A DNA stretch of 64,000 nucleotides from Branchiostoma floridae (lineage: Eukaryota > Chordata > Leptocardii > Amphioxiformes > Branchiostomatidae). The notes beneath the pieces were generated by a model. It did not search any database and was not told where the DNA came from. It saw only the letters and a list, made by a program, of their open reading frames with translations. The stretch covers positions 10,424,821 to 10,488,820 of the forward strand of contig NC_049991.1 of assembly GCF_000003815.2 (NCBI RefSeq), given 5' to 3'. Of the stretch, positions 12,301 to 25,400 are shown piece by piece. The translations under genes and the position numbers were made by a program. Numbering within the stretch: position 1 is the stretch's first letter; the number at the start of each line of letters is the position of its first letter.

Positions 12301-15300
12301 GATGGCGGCCCTCTGTACCACTGTCAGGTCCGCTTCTCGTCCTGGGGAGCTACCCTGTTCATCCAGGAGGGAGAACTGGACGTGCAGCTCGGCCAGGTGC
12401 TGTCCAGTCCTCAGGCGGGCGGCGTGCTGCACAAGGTCGAACAGGTTGTGACTGAAGGTACGTAGTATGATGTGACACACGCTCTGCACATTTGGCAACG
12501 GTTAGTATTAGTCTCTTTTATCTTCCGCTGATCACTTTTCTGTCGCTTCTGTTTTCACCAGGTGCCTACACTCTAGTGGCTGCGCATCCTGCCAGGCTGG
12601 AGGACATGTTTAACTACGCGGACTTCAGCCAGAGGGTCCGACTGGAGCCAGTCGTGGACTTCAGCATCATGGAACAAGAACCGCCACTTTCTGTCGTGCA
12701 GAGCGTGATTCGAGGGAACGGGACGTTTCACGGAGACAACACACACGTGATAAATCCTGGTGAGTTGGCCAAATAAAAAGTAAACGTTGCTTTGACGTCT
12801 CTTGTTTACGTTAGGACATATTTTCACTTGTAGACACAATCTTTTACCTCTTACTAGAGAATTAAGGTGATAGAAGGGTGCTATCACATTTTTCACTAAT
12901 AGACACATTCTTTTTCTCTTACTATTGAATTAATATGATAGAGGATGCTATCACATTTTTCACTAATAGACACAATTTTGACCTCTAGCTATTGAATTAA
13001 TGTGATAGAGGGGTGCTATCACATTTTTTCACTAGTAGACACAATATGTAACAATTTCCCCTTACTGGTGAATTACTGTGATAGAGGGGTGCTATCACAT
13101 TTTTTTTACTAATAGACACAATCTGTTCCTCTTACTAGTGAATTATTGAAATAACAGTTCGGAAACAAGTTTTAACAACTTTTCACGTTTTCTGTCCTGA
13201 AATACTATTCAGGGCTAAATAAATGTGACAAATAAGCAAGTCTCAATGCATAGGATGTACTTAACCATTACTATGATACTTTTGTCAACAATCCAACAAA
13301 CCATGAGGTATTTGAGACGTGGACAAAGTTCTATTTAACTTAAGTGGACTGATTAACTTTGTTATTTCAATCCTAGTCTTTCTTTTTTCGGTCATTTCAG
13401 CCGTGGTGGTTTACAAATGTGTGGGACCCAGCGGCAGCCTACGCCTCGTTTTCCATGAGAGTGACCCTAACCTGCCGGACATCACGGTCGGTGACGTCAT
13501 CGTGGGGAACCATAGTAACGGGATGCTGGAGATTTTAACCAAGCCGCTGTACATCACAGCCTTCGGGACCGTCATCCACACACACCTGGCGGATTGCTCT
13601 GGAAGAATATATAGGTAGCTTATTATATTATTATTATTATTGTTATTGTATCAGCTATTAGCTGAAATGTTTTACTTAAAGCAAGGACGTCTGATATAAC
13701 GTCCTTGCTTAAAGCCATATCATTTCCTTTCATCAAGATATCTACGAGTTTACGTATTCAACCTTCTTTTCTATATAGTATTCTCGAGCAGTTCCCGACC
13801 GTAAGTGGACACGCCGTGCCGCCTCCCCTGTCGTGTTCGGGCGGCCCCACGGGTGAGACCGGGCTGCTGATTACCGAGGCTCAGGACCTCGTGGTGCTGC
13901 TCGGGACCCATATGGTGGTGGGCAGGAAAACGGGCAGGTTCGCCGTTAAGGTACGCAGAATATTTCTGTGATGGAATTATCGAGGCCATTACGGCTTAAT
14001 GCAATATGGAGCTTCTAATATACCACAGAATATATATTTTTAAATGGTCGTCTGTATCATCATTTCGATGTAGTATTGGGACCTAGATACTTCTGTTGGA
14101 AGGGTTACATACACCAATCTATCTCTTTGCTGAAGACGTTAGTCCAAAGGCTCAACAACAACAGGACATCCTAAAAGTGTCCTTCAATCTATCTGCCATT
14201 CTAGGTTCTGTCTAAACGCGTGGAATCTGGCTTCATTGTCATGGAAGCAGAGTCCATAGGCATAGACACTTCGAAGATGTCCAAATCTCCTGGCAGTGTC
14301 GGAAATAGTGAACTGAGATGGCACATAGCAGCTGCAGGTGAAGTCGCCATGGTAAGTAAAGAACAGATGTAGCATTACACAAATGTAGGTACAAGATTTA
14401 AAGAGTGGCACATATCGTCAAACGTCACGTATCACATGTGTAACATGGACATATTGTGTCTTGTCGAAACCATTTCGTGTATTATCATCAAAGATATAAG
14501 ATGCATATTTTTAATGCTATTTTACCTTCCTATGATTGATGTGAGCTTATAACAGTTATAACAACAGATATACAGTATTTAGGTAGTGTCACATTTCGGT
14601 CGCAAAGAGAACTAGAACACATACCTTCGCCAAATAAACGTTTGTTATGTAGAATGATGTCCGTAGACATAAATGTGTAACTCATTACATTTTATTTTCT
14701 ATGTTATTTGATAAAGTCACACAAACACTTATCAACTAGAGTTCGGCGACCTCATACCTCTATGAAAGTTTAAGAGCTTTTGTAAATGTTATGCAAATGT
14801 TATGACCAAGACTAATGATTTTGGTGCGGACAAAACCAACCAGTTTCTGACGTAATATCATAAATATCAAAGATCTCTGTCAAGAACCAGTCTCCTGAGA
14901 CTTGAGAATGTGTCAGAGTAACCCTACAGAGGTGGAGTAGAGATGTATTTTTTTGTAATGTGAGAATCTCATACTCTTTATTTATATGCCTCTCAGAAAC
15001 TTTAACTACTTTTCACATTTTTACCTCTCCCTCCCTCACTCCCACTTTGTGCGTCTTCCCTTTTTGTCTTTGACTTTTTCATTTCTCACCTTCTTTGTTT
15101 CCGTGTTTACCTTAATTCCATTTTTGTCCTTCCATAGTGCACTTGTATATATATAATCTATTTCCTTTCATACATTCCAGTCATTCTAATCATATATTTT
15201 TCTATTAATTATGCAAATGAGGTCATCGTTTGCATAATTAATCTGTGTTGGCATTTCTTTCTTTCTCAGCTACATATGTGACATGTTTGAAAGTGCTATC

Positions 15301-18300
15301 ATGGAATCCAGTGGATTATAAACTTCCCTCATTAATTCTGCAAATTAGCTTTTGATTTACATAATTAGTATTCCATCATGTAAGTCTTTACTTAGGCCAT
15401 CGACATACCAAAAATCATGATGATCCATCAACATGTTCACATTTCGTGATAGATTATGCAAATTAGGTCGTCTTCTGCATAATTAATATCTATTGACATT
15501 TCTCTCTTTCTCAGCTATGTGACAAGATTCAAAGTTATGGAACGCAGTGTTTTTATAAAGTTTCCTAATCAATTATGCAAATTAGCTGTTGATTTGCATA
15601 TTTAGCATTGCATTATGTAAGTCATCACTTATTGATCTTCGTTTTCACGACCCCTACCCACCTACCAAATATTATCAGGATCCATCCAAGGCTTCTCGAG
15701 TTATGCTGTTAACAGACACACACGCCTAAAACATCCTTCCCATTCTGGCAAAGGTAAAAATGCAGCTAGAAATTCGAATCCTATTCATCACTCAGTCAAT
15801 TGTCTTACTTGATAATGATGGTGACACGGTCCATAATAGCTTGATACCCCATTCCCAATACATGTCTTCTTACATGACATTAGGCCGGAGAATTCCAACT
15901 CAAGGCGAGTGTCAACGCCAGCTTCACTGCAGACATCGGCCTGTCTAACACCCTGTCTACGGTAGGGTATCGTCGGAGGACGCTTGAGAAAGCTGAAGTC
16001 CAGTTTATAGGAGGAAAAGTGGAGATAGAACTGGCAGGGGAAGCAGAGACATTCCGAGGGTGAGAAAAATGAAGTAGTTATCATCTAACTTGATTTTTGG
16101 ATGGATGTAAGGAGGATGTATTCTTTAATATGATCTGATTGTAACTCTATAATGCTTTATGCATTTTATTTCCCTATAGGTCTGCTTACCCTTACCGTGA
16201 TAGCCTGACGTTACAAACGTATAAAGAGAAAGTGCGAGTCTGTATCATGGACGGCATCTGCATCCCAGGGGAAAAGTGGGCATCGGTCAACCTGGAATAT
16301 GCTCTATATGCATCGGTAAGATCTTTTATTTATCACACTTTCCCACCTCACTTTCTATAAATTCCAAGTTTTGAATTTACTTCGTTATCATATTGATGCA
16401 TTCCGGAGATTCGACGTGCATTTGGTGATCATCCATGTACTGATTGTAAGACTTTATATGTGTAAATTTGATCTACAGTCGGCTGGAACCATGAAGATGA
16501 CCGGGAAAGTGACAAAACCAGACATAAACGCTTTTGCAGGATGGGCTCCACAAGATGGCAGCCAGTGGTTCCAGTTTAACCAGAATGAAGAGACGGTTGG
16601 TTATCTATTACCTTGTTTGGATAGTAACTTGATTACGATATAACCACACATGTCACATGAGTCTACGCCATGCGCATACTCAAAACGCAGACTTTTCAAT
16701 AATATAGGGAAAGATAGATAGCTTAGCTTTTGTTTTGTCCATGTAATGTATGAACAATATTGAGGACGACTACGATGACTATTGGCATGTGGATCAGTGA
16801 TAGTTTGTCCTGACATGTATTTTTAACATGTACACGACAGTCTTCATCAAACATCAGCATAACATCGTACGAAGGTGAGGCGCTCGAAAGTGATAAGTTT
16901 GTTGTCATGGAGATGGGGGCAACGCCCACGTTTTACCTGGACTTGCCTGCTTGGGACGAATATGCGATGGACACAGCTACTGAGGGACTTCAGCAGTTGT
17001 TTGGTGAGTGATCTCATTTGTATCGATAACACCTGCATCATCTTGGAACTTATACATTATACATTGACACAACAGGACTCCGTACCATCACTATCATATA
17101 ACTCCATATCTCAAAGCATAACATATCATAAATGAAATATTTTTTCAACAGGAAATCACATTGAGGACATCTTCCCTTACCGCATGACGGCGTCTGTTGA
17201 GGCTAAGGCTCTCATGAGGACCTCCACAGAGTCATGTTCTCAGGAATGTCCACATGCTGATCGTCCCCAGCGGGTCGGGGTGACGTCACTGTTAGACTAC
17301 CTGAAGGGACGGCTTGATGTCGATCAAGTCATTGCGGTCCACTCAGAAGAAAAGGTCTGGAGAGATGGAACATGGATTGAATCAGACGTGTAAGTTGTCA
17401 AAAATGGACGAATAGTGGTTGCTGAATTACTAGCACGTTTTGGAAATGGTATCGTCCAATTCCTTGAGATATAAACCAGGAAGGTGTTTAAGCTTGACTT
17501 TTGTTGAAGTAAATGTCATGTTTTCTTCTACCACCAGACGTTGTGCAGCCCAGGCTACTAACATCACCACCTGTGACAAAGCTTGTTCTTGTCCCGGTGG
17601 TGAGGATTCCCTGTCACATCCTGCCAACACCAGCGTCTGTCAATGTCCCTGTAACTGCCCAGATGGCGTCGTCCATTTCACGGTGAGTATACACTCACAC
17701 TCTCTCCGTCTGTAAAAGTACCCCGAACAAGTGTTGCATCAAAGTACATTATGTACTTTATTGCGTCCTATAGATTGTAAATTTTGGATATACGTCTCCT
17801 GGTTAGCAAGATATTGGTTTATCAACTTGATATGTGCTTACTTGTCTTACATTTCCCAACGCATCCCAACACACGTATGAAGAACTCTGCCACAATATGT
17901 ACACCGTTGCATTCTGTACAGCATCCCGACATCCCCGGCGGTGGATGTAACTGTGAGCCGTGTCCTGACGGCTCTATGAAGGTCCCGGATGAGGAAGGCC
18001 GGCTCCACTGCCCGTGTCTGTGTGCCCACAACAGGACCAGCGAGATGATACCGGGTGGTGGGGGCAAATGTGACGTAAGAAACTTTATTCGTCAGTTCAA
18101 TAGCGTATTACTAGGACTTAACAATTCTACCAATTCTGTCCATTTGGTGTTTTCTTCATTCACACAGCAATGTTGATATTTCTCTTATTTTCTCTTAAGT
18201 TCATTTATTATTTCATGAAGACAGGTGCATGTTTGTCAACTGAGTAACTCTGCCTTTCTCGTGCTTCAGTGTTCCTGTCCATGTGATGACGGCAGCAGTG

Positions 18301-19363
18301 ACGTCATCGCGGCAGATGGCAGCTGCCCGTGCAGGTGCACCTGTAGAAACTGTCAGGAGTCCGTCCTGGGTCCGCACGGCTGTCTCTGTTCGGACAGGTC
18401 AGGAATATCTTACTTGTGGATCAAAAGAGTTTGTCCGAATGATTCACTGGTTTTATCGTATGACTGTGACACTAAGTTATAACCTTTGTTGGCCATTGTG
18501 TTTCTGGTTCATATGACTCCAATTTTCCCCGCCAGCTGCCCTGACTGTGAGAATGGAGAGGAGCCGGTGTGGGTAGAATGTAGCTGCAGGTGTCCACAGA
18601 AGACTAAGTGTGGAGTTCCGCCCACATGTGTGGTGGGTAGGATGGGCGTGGACTGTAGGCAGCCGGACTGTAGACCTTGTCAAGGTACGATTACAACTAT
18701 GAGGTTAAAGTGGGGAAATCACTGAGACACATGTACTCTATAATCCATAATGATATATTAAAATCTTTTCTTAGAAATACATTCATTGACTCTTATATAT
18801 TTCTCCAAAGGCTGTTCTGGCAACGGCCATTGCAGGACCTGGACTGACAGCTGTCAATCATCCTGTGTGTGTGGCAGTCAGTGGTTTGGTGACTGTTGTC
18901 ACCTGAGGAGGCCGAGACCTGTCGGAGGAGATCCGCATCTTCAGACGCTCGATGGTACTGATCAGTAATTTCCTTCCAATTATAAGTCCTTCCTGTAATG
19001 ATATATTCAATTTGATGAAATATTAGATATCGTTTAGTTTGACATTAATGCAAATTGGGGTTTACCATACCAAAGCTAAGGAAACTACTCATTTTCCCAG
19101 GTCGTGCATTCGACTATCACGGCATCGGAGAGTTTTGGGATTGCAAAAGTCCAGAAAACGACTTCGGCGTGCAGACCCGCATGTTCGGATTCAGGGGTGC
19201 CTCTCTGGTCGGAGCTGCGGCAGTGAAGACAGGGCACAGCGTCGTTACCATAACAACACCGGAAAACGCTACTGAGAAGAGCTTGTCGATTTTAAGGTAT
19301 GTTCCAGTGGCAATGGTTTTCTTATTATCTACCAACATGTCTGGAAAAGGTCAGCTATTGATT

Positions 19364-19427
<64 letters not shown>

Positions 19428-22400
19428 CACATTTCTTAGGCCGTGGGCCCTATGCTACAATATCTACAGACCGTGCTTTCAATATATACATAAAGTCAGT
19501 TTATCTTGTTAACTTTGGCGTTCCACATTTGCCTATTTCTGGCTTGCCTAGCTACCAGTTCGAAAGGTAAGTCACAGTCCATTAGGAGGGAACCTTCAGG
19601 CGGGTTTTCTCCTCCGCACACGTAGGCCTTCAGGGTGCGCCTGACCAGTCTGGAGGGGTCCATGCGAAGAACGTGGCCCAGGTACCGGAGTCGTCTCCGG
19701 CGGATGGCTGCCACCAGGTTGAAGTCTGGGTGTGTTGCTGTGTCTCGGAAGTGTTTCTTTGTAATCACCTGTAGGCATCTGCTGTTAAAGCCATTTATCA
19801 TTCTCGTAACGTCCTGCGTTAAGTCCCATGCTTCACAGCCATGTGTGAGGGTTGAACAAACAGAGGATTTGTACAGTCGGAGTTTCATTCTATGAGGCAG
19901 TCTGTGATCTCTCCATATGTGGTGCATGGAGCTGAAGCGGGATTGTGCGATGTCCATTCTGTGTTTAACATCCGCTTTCTGGTCACCGTCACACTGCATG
20001 CGGCTTCCTAGGTAGTCGAATGTATGGACGTTCTCCAGTTGTTGGTCCAGTAGGACAACGTTATCACGCTCCTCCTCCTTGGCAAGTCTCTTTCGTCGCT
20101 GTACTTCTTTGTCTGCCAAGCTACCTGCACGTGAACGGATGTTGGCGGTGGAGGGGTGGTGTAGGCACCAGCGGCTCCGATGGATGGCTAGGCCTCTCTT
20201 GGTGGAGAAGTCTCTAGTGCACTCTGGGCATCTGTGCTTGAGGTTCAAGGCTGCTATCTCAGCATCAGTCGTCTTTGATACACGGTCTTTCTTGTGTATG
20301 TGCATAGCTTTTGTTTTCGGGGCTGATATCTCCATGGCTGCATCGTTCCTGGAACCAATGGCTATTGCAGAGATGCGTTCGGAGGCGTCTTGGACACTTT
20401 CATCCAGCAGCCCCGCGTCGTCAGCGTACTCCAGGCAACTGATGGTTACCTGGTGAGGAGGACTGCCTACTGTTACCCCTGAGTTGGGATTGTCATGCAG
20501 TGCAAATATGCGCATGAGGCCTGCGATAAAGGCGACTGGAGAAAAGATGTCTCCTTGCAGAACCCCTTGCGAGATCTTAAACGGCTCTGAGAGTTCTTGG
20601 TTCCCGTTGGGGCTTGTAACACAGACACACCCACTGGCGACTCTGAATACAGCTTGGATGATTCTGCGCACCTTGAGGGAAGCTCCAACAGAACTAAGCG
20701 CTTCATCGAGAAAGACTTGACTTTCAGTGTCAAAAGCAGCTGCATAATCAATGAATGTAACGACTGCTGGTTTCGACTCACGCAGCAACATGTTTATTGT
20801 CCACTTCAGGATGCAGACGTTGTCGCGGGTGCCCCTTGCAGGTCTGAACCCTGCCTGACTGTCTGGAAGGAGCGGCTCCAACTGGGCATGTAGGCGACGG
20901 GCAATCACAGCAGAGAGGAGTTTATAAGCATGGCTTAGAAGACAGGTTGCCCTGTAGTTGCTGTAGTTGTTCCGGTCATTTTTCTTGTAGAGCATGATAA
21001 ATATGCCTTTCACAAGTTCTGGGGGTATGATCTCAGAGTCCCAGATCAGGTTTACCACTCTAAACAGTTCTTGTTTTGCTGTGGGTGAGTGATGATAGGC
21101 CTCTATTGGGATCTTGTCATATCCTGATGCTTTGCCGCTTTTAAGGGCTTTCAGACACTCTTCAAGTTCACTTTCACTCAGGTGGTCTTCTTGGCTGACC
21201 GTGGTCTCACGCTGGCGGTGAGAGTCTGTGGGAGGTGCAGCAAACTTTTGGGCGAGGAAAGTGTTCCATGCTGACAGAAGTTGCTCAGAGGACATGATCG
21301 GTTGTCCAGCCAAGTCTTGAGATGGCATTTTGACAGCGCTGTCTGACTTGCCGCTAAGGATCTTGGTTAATCGAGTTAATCGAGTTAGTTGAGTTCAACA
21401 AACATAGCTTTGTATCTCAGCAGTTCGGTGGTGCCTTTGGTCTCAAGGAGGCACATTTGACTGTTGATATTCCTTTCACGTTTTGTTATGATGAGATATA
21501 GTCTTCTTATACCATCTATCATCTAGGATCGACGGCCAACTCCAGTCCATCAGTTCAGGACAGACGTACGTCCTGAATAACGGCACGGTTCATCTTGTGG
21601 CGGAGATTCCAAGTACCACCGAGTCCGGGGAGGTTATACTGTTTTCATTCACCTTTGAATCAGGTAAGGTCATTTGACTATAGCTTTTCAGCCGGAAGGT
21701 TAAGACAAGAATACACATGATCGCGTTTAGTTAGTCATTATCTTCGCCAGCGAAGATTATAAGATTGCTTACTTGGGTCTGTATGTAGGTCAACAGCATA
21801 TAAGTCGAGAAATTGTGGATGGAACTTTTTGATTTTTTGTAGGTGTGTAGCGGTTGTCGAAAGGCATGCCTAGTTTGAAAATGGCTTACCTGGCGTTTTC
21901 CTACGGTACAGCAGCGAGCTTTGTATTTTTTCGAGGTTTGTTTCGAGAAGCATAACTCAAAATGCAGCTGGGCGATTTCTACGATATTTGGCAGGTGTGT
22001 AGCGGTTGTGTAAAGGATTGTCATGTGCGAGAATGGTTTAGCTAGCTTTTACCTATGGTGCTGTAGCTGGCTTTGTATGTAATTGCGTTTGTCTGTTAAC
22101 ACGATAACTCGAGATGTTCTACATGGATGCTAATGATATTTTGTTGATAGGTAGGGGACACAGAAAGGAAGGTCAAGTTCGATAATGGGCCTCCTAGCGA
22201 CTTGTTTTGGTACTGCAAGTGAGCATCAAAGCTTGCGCCTAAATTTTCCAGAAGTGCCATGTTCATGATTTTTAAGTGGTGGATAGCTGTTGGGACTAGG
22301 AGTGAATGGTGTAANNNNNNNNNNNNNNNNNNNNNNNNNNNNNNNNNNNNNNNNNNNNNNNNNNNNNNNNNNNNNNNNNNNNNNNNNNNNNNNNNNNNNN

Positions 22401-25400
22401 NNNNNNNNNNNNNNNNNNNNNNNNNNNNNNNNNNNNNNNNNNNNNNNNNNNNNNNNNNNNNNNNNNNNNNNNNNNNNNNNNNNNNNNNNNNNNNNNNNNN
22501 NNNNNNNNNNNNNNNNNNNNNNNNNNNNNNNNNNNNNNNNNNNNNNNNNNNNNNNNNNNNNNNNNNNNNNNNNNNNNNNNNNNNNNNNNNNNNNNNNNNN
22601 NNNNNNNNNNNNNNNNNNNNNNNNNNNNNNNNNNNNNNNNNNNNNNNNNNNNNNNNNNNNNNNNNNNNNNNNNNNNNNNNNNNNNNNNNNNNNNNNNNNN
22701 NNNNNNNNNNNNNNNNNNNNNNNNNNNNNNNNNNNNNNNNNNNNNNNNNNNNNNNNNNNNNNNNNNNNNNNNNNNNNNNNNNNNNNNNNNNNNNNNNNNN
22801 NNNNNNNNNNNNNNTATGGTGCTGTAGCTGGCTTTGTATGAATTGCGTTTGTCTGTTAACACGATAACTCGAGATGTTCTACATGGATGCTAATGATATT
22901 TTGTTGATAGGTAGGGGACACAGAAAGGAAGGTCAAGTTCGATAATGGGCCTCCTAGCGACTTGTTTTGGTACTGCAAGTGAGCATCAAAGCTTGCGCCT
23001 AAATTTTCCAGAAGTGCCATGTTCATGATTTTTAAGTGGTGGATAGCTGTTGGGACTAGGAGTGAATGGTGTAATTTTGGGCCCCCTAGCAGCTTGTTTG
23101 GAACTGCAGTGGGTCTTATAGTTTGTAACTTTTAAAAAGGATAACTGCAGAGGGGATTGATGGATATTCTTTGCTTTTGGTAGGTAGGTACTTAGGGTAA
23201 TTATCAACATAATGAGATGCTAATTATGTAAATTGCGATCTACTTAATATAATTACTTTGGGATTCTTATCATGGAGAGAACCACATCCCTTACAAAAGT
23301 GGTGTGCAGTGCAACATGACACTGGCACCATTGTCACCCTAGTCCAGCACTAATGTGTGGACCATTAATCTTCATTTATCATTCAAGCCCTTCAGACAGA
23401 AGCAGAAGCCTGATCTCCTTTCCCTGACAAGGGCCAGTCACACCAAATTAACCCCCTGCCCTCAGTCTCCGGGTCTTAGCACAGACAAATCAAAGGTGGA
23501 GCAGAACTAATCGTCATGCCATGGCAGGGTGTTACACGCCCGCCCGTTTGAGGCATAAGACATGGTCACGTAAAAAAAGATTAAAACATCGCGGTGGGCC
23601 AAATCAGGCTGTCAAAGGTGCCAACGTAATCCTCATGAGTTGTTCGATCGCATACAGTACGCTTAATGATTCAAATACTATTTCAGGATGAGATTTGAAG
23701 AGTCAAAGTTGGCCTTCAAACTGGCTCACCCGATACATACAGGATTCATGTTACTTAACTATGAATCCTGGCATAGGATTCATGCTAGGTAGCAGTGTAA
23801 AGGATTCCTTTAGTCCTTCAAAGGATTCCTTTGACTAGATTCGAGCTTGAATCCTCAATCCTTCACGCACAGACTGACGGGAAGGTTTCCAGAAGGCAAT
23901 CCCACAAAATGGCGGCGCCCCTAATTTACGTGGGTCCAGAGGATCGAAAGTAAAATAAGGTCTTCGATGGAAATTTCGATGGAAAGTTTTTGTTGGCAGT
24001 TCTCATCATTGCGTGAGGGCAAGGATACATCAAAAGGTAAGCATGGGAATCAAATCCCTGCTATGTTTTGGCATGATAATGTTTCACAATTAACCTTCCG
24101 ATATTAACGAAGAGCCTCAGGTTTTGAAGAGATCAGTTGCTGAACTGAACTGTAAGTTGTTATATGGTATTGGATGAATTTAGTATGGCTGAGATTTAAT
24201 CATACGGTCTGTGAGTGCCTGTGTCTGTCAAAGTCGTTAACGTTCTTCGCCGGTGTATTAATTACAAACATGTTTGTATCCTCGCGGAAAACGTTTCATG
24301 TCAAGGGTTTCCGGAAAATCTGGACTAGGTCAATACTAAGCTACAAAGCAGGCGGGCTACTTCCTCGGCAGGGCACAAACTTTTTAATAGGACCCTGTCA
24401 CAAAGATCAAGACTTGGCTAGACTAATAAGTATCCCCCAGCTACATGCCATTAGTATTACCCTCTAAGACAAAACAGAATTGGATAGCTCATAAAATATA
24501 ACAGTTATATATATATATACATTATGTATATATATATATATATAACGTTATATATGTATTATAAAAATTCTATTCCATCATGCCTCAGCAGCCATGGGCA
24601 CCAGTTAAGCCATGATATGCACCAATTTAGATGTGGTGACTCTTAGATGGCATATTTTGCATGTATATTATATACAGTGGGGTTCAAGCGCTGCCAAACT
24701 GACCACGCCAACAGCTCAGAGCTTTTGGCATGGTCAGTTTGGCAGCGCTTGAACCCCACTGTTACACATGTAATGGACCGACCCTGATCAAACACCATAG
24801 CAAATAGGACCTGGTAGAACCCCCTATTCTATTTTGAACACGTCAAAAATAGAGTGACAGAGTGGCGAAAGAAAAATGCTATGCTTTTCTTTGTTGACGG
24901 CTACACCTGCCGAGTATTGTTTTGGGAGGGAGAGCTGCTGCATAGCGTTGTAATGTTGGTAGACAGGATGCACGTGTAGAGATGGGTATGTATATTAGAC
25001 ACGGGACTTTGTAGAATGGCCCTATTAGTTGGCGTGAAATACAAGCTCCCTCTTCATGGGAGCCAGAGCTGCTTTCTTCTTAATTTAGTTTTTGTCTCGA
25101 GCATGCATACAGTTAAGCATGCAACCAATGCAGCAGGAGACCCTATCACACTGACAGATATTATGTACCCTGGTTTTCACGTGCATTGACCGCATGTCAG
25201 AAACTGGGCACTCCTGCCCATCAAAAAGGTAATTGTTATGCAGTACCTCCTGCCTCCGCTTTGACTGAAATTATAACACCATAACCGCAATTATATCTGC
25301 CCCCTCCTCAATGACTGCAGAGTGGATGAAGTCCATTGCACATTCCATTCTACTGTAATACTAGTAGCGCTATACTCAAATACTAGATACTACGGCTGGG

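Noticed and set aside
22259-22867. ORFs spanning the 500-N gap
   Set aside because: Their length is only unknown bases; flanks are noncoding repeat.
24174-24467. Plus-strand ORF of 97 codons in the large element
   Set aside because: No domain, no repeat of the pattern elsewhere, and no supporting splice structure.
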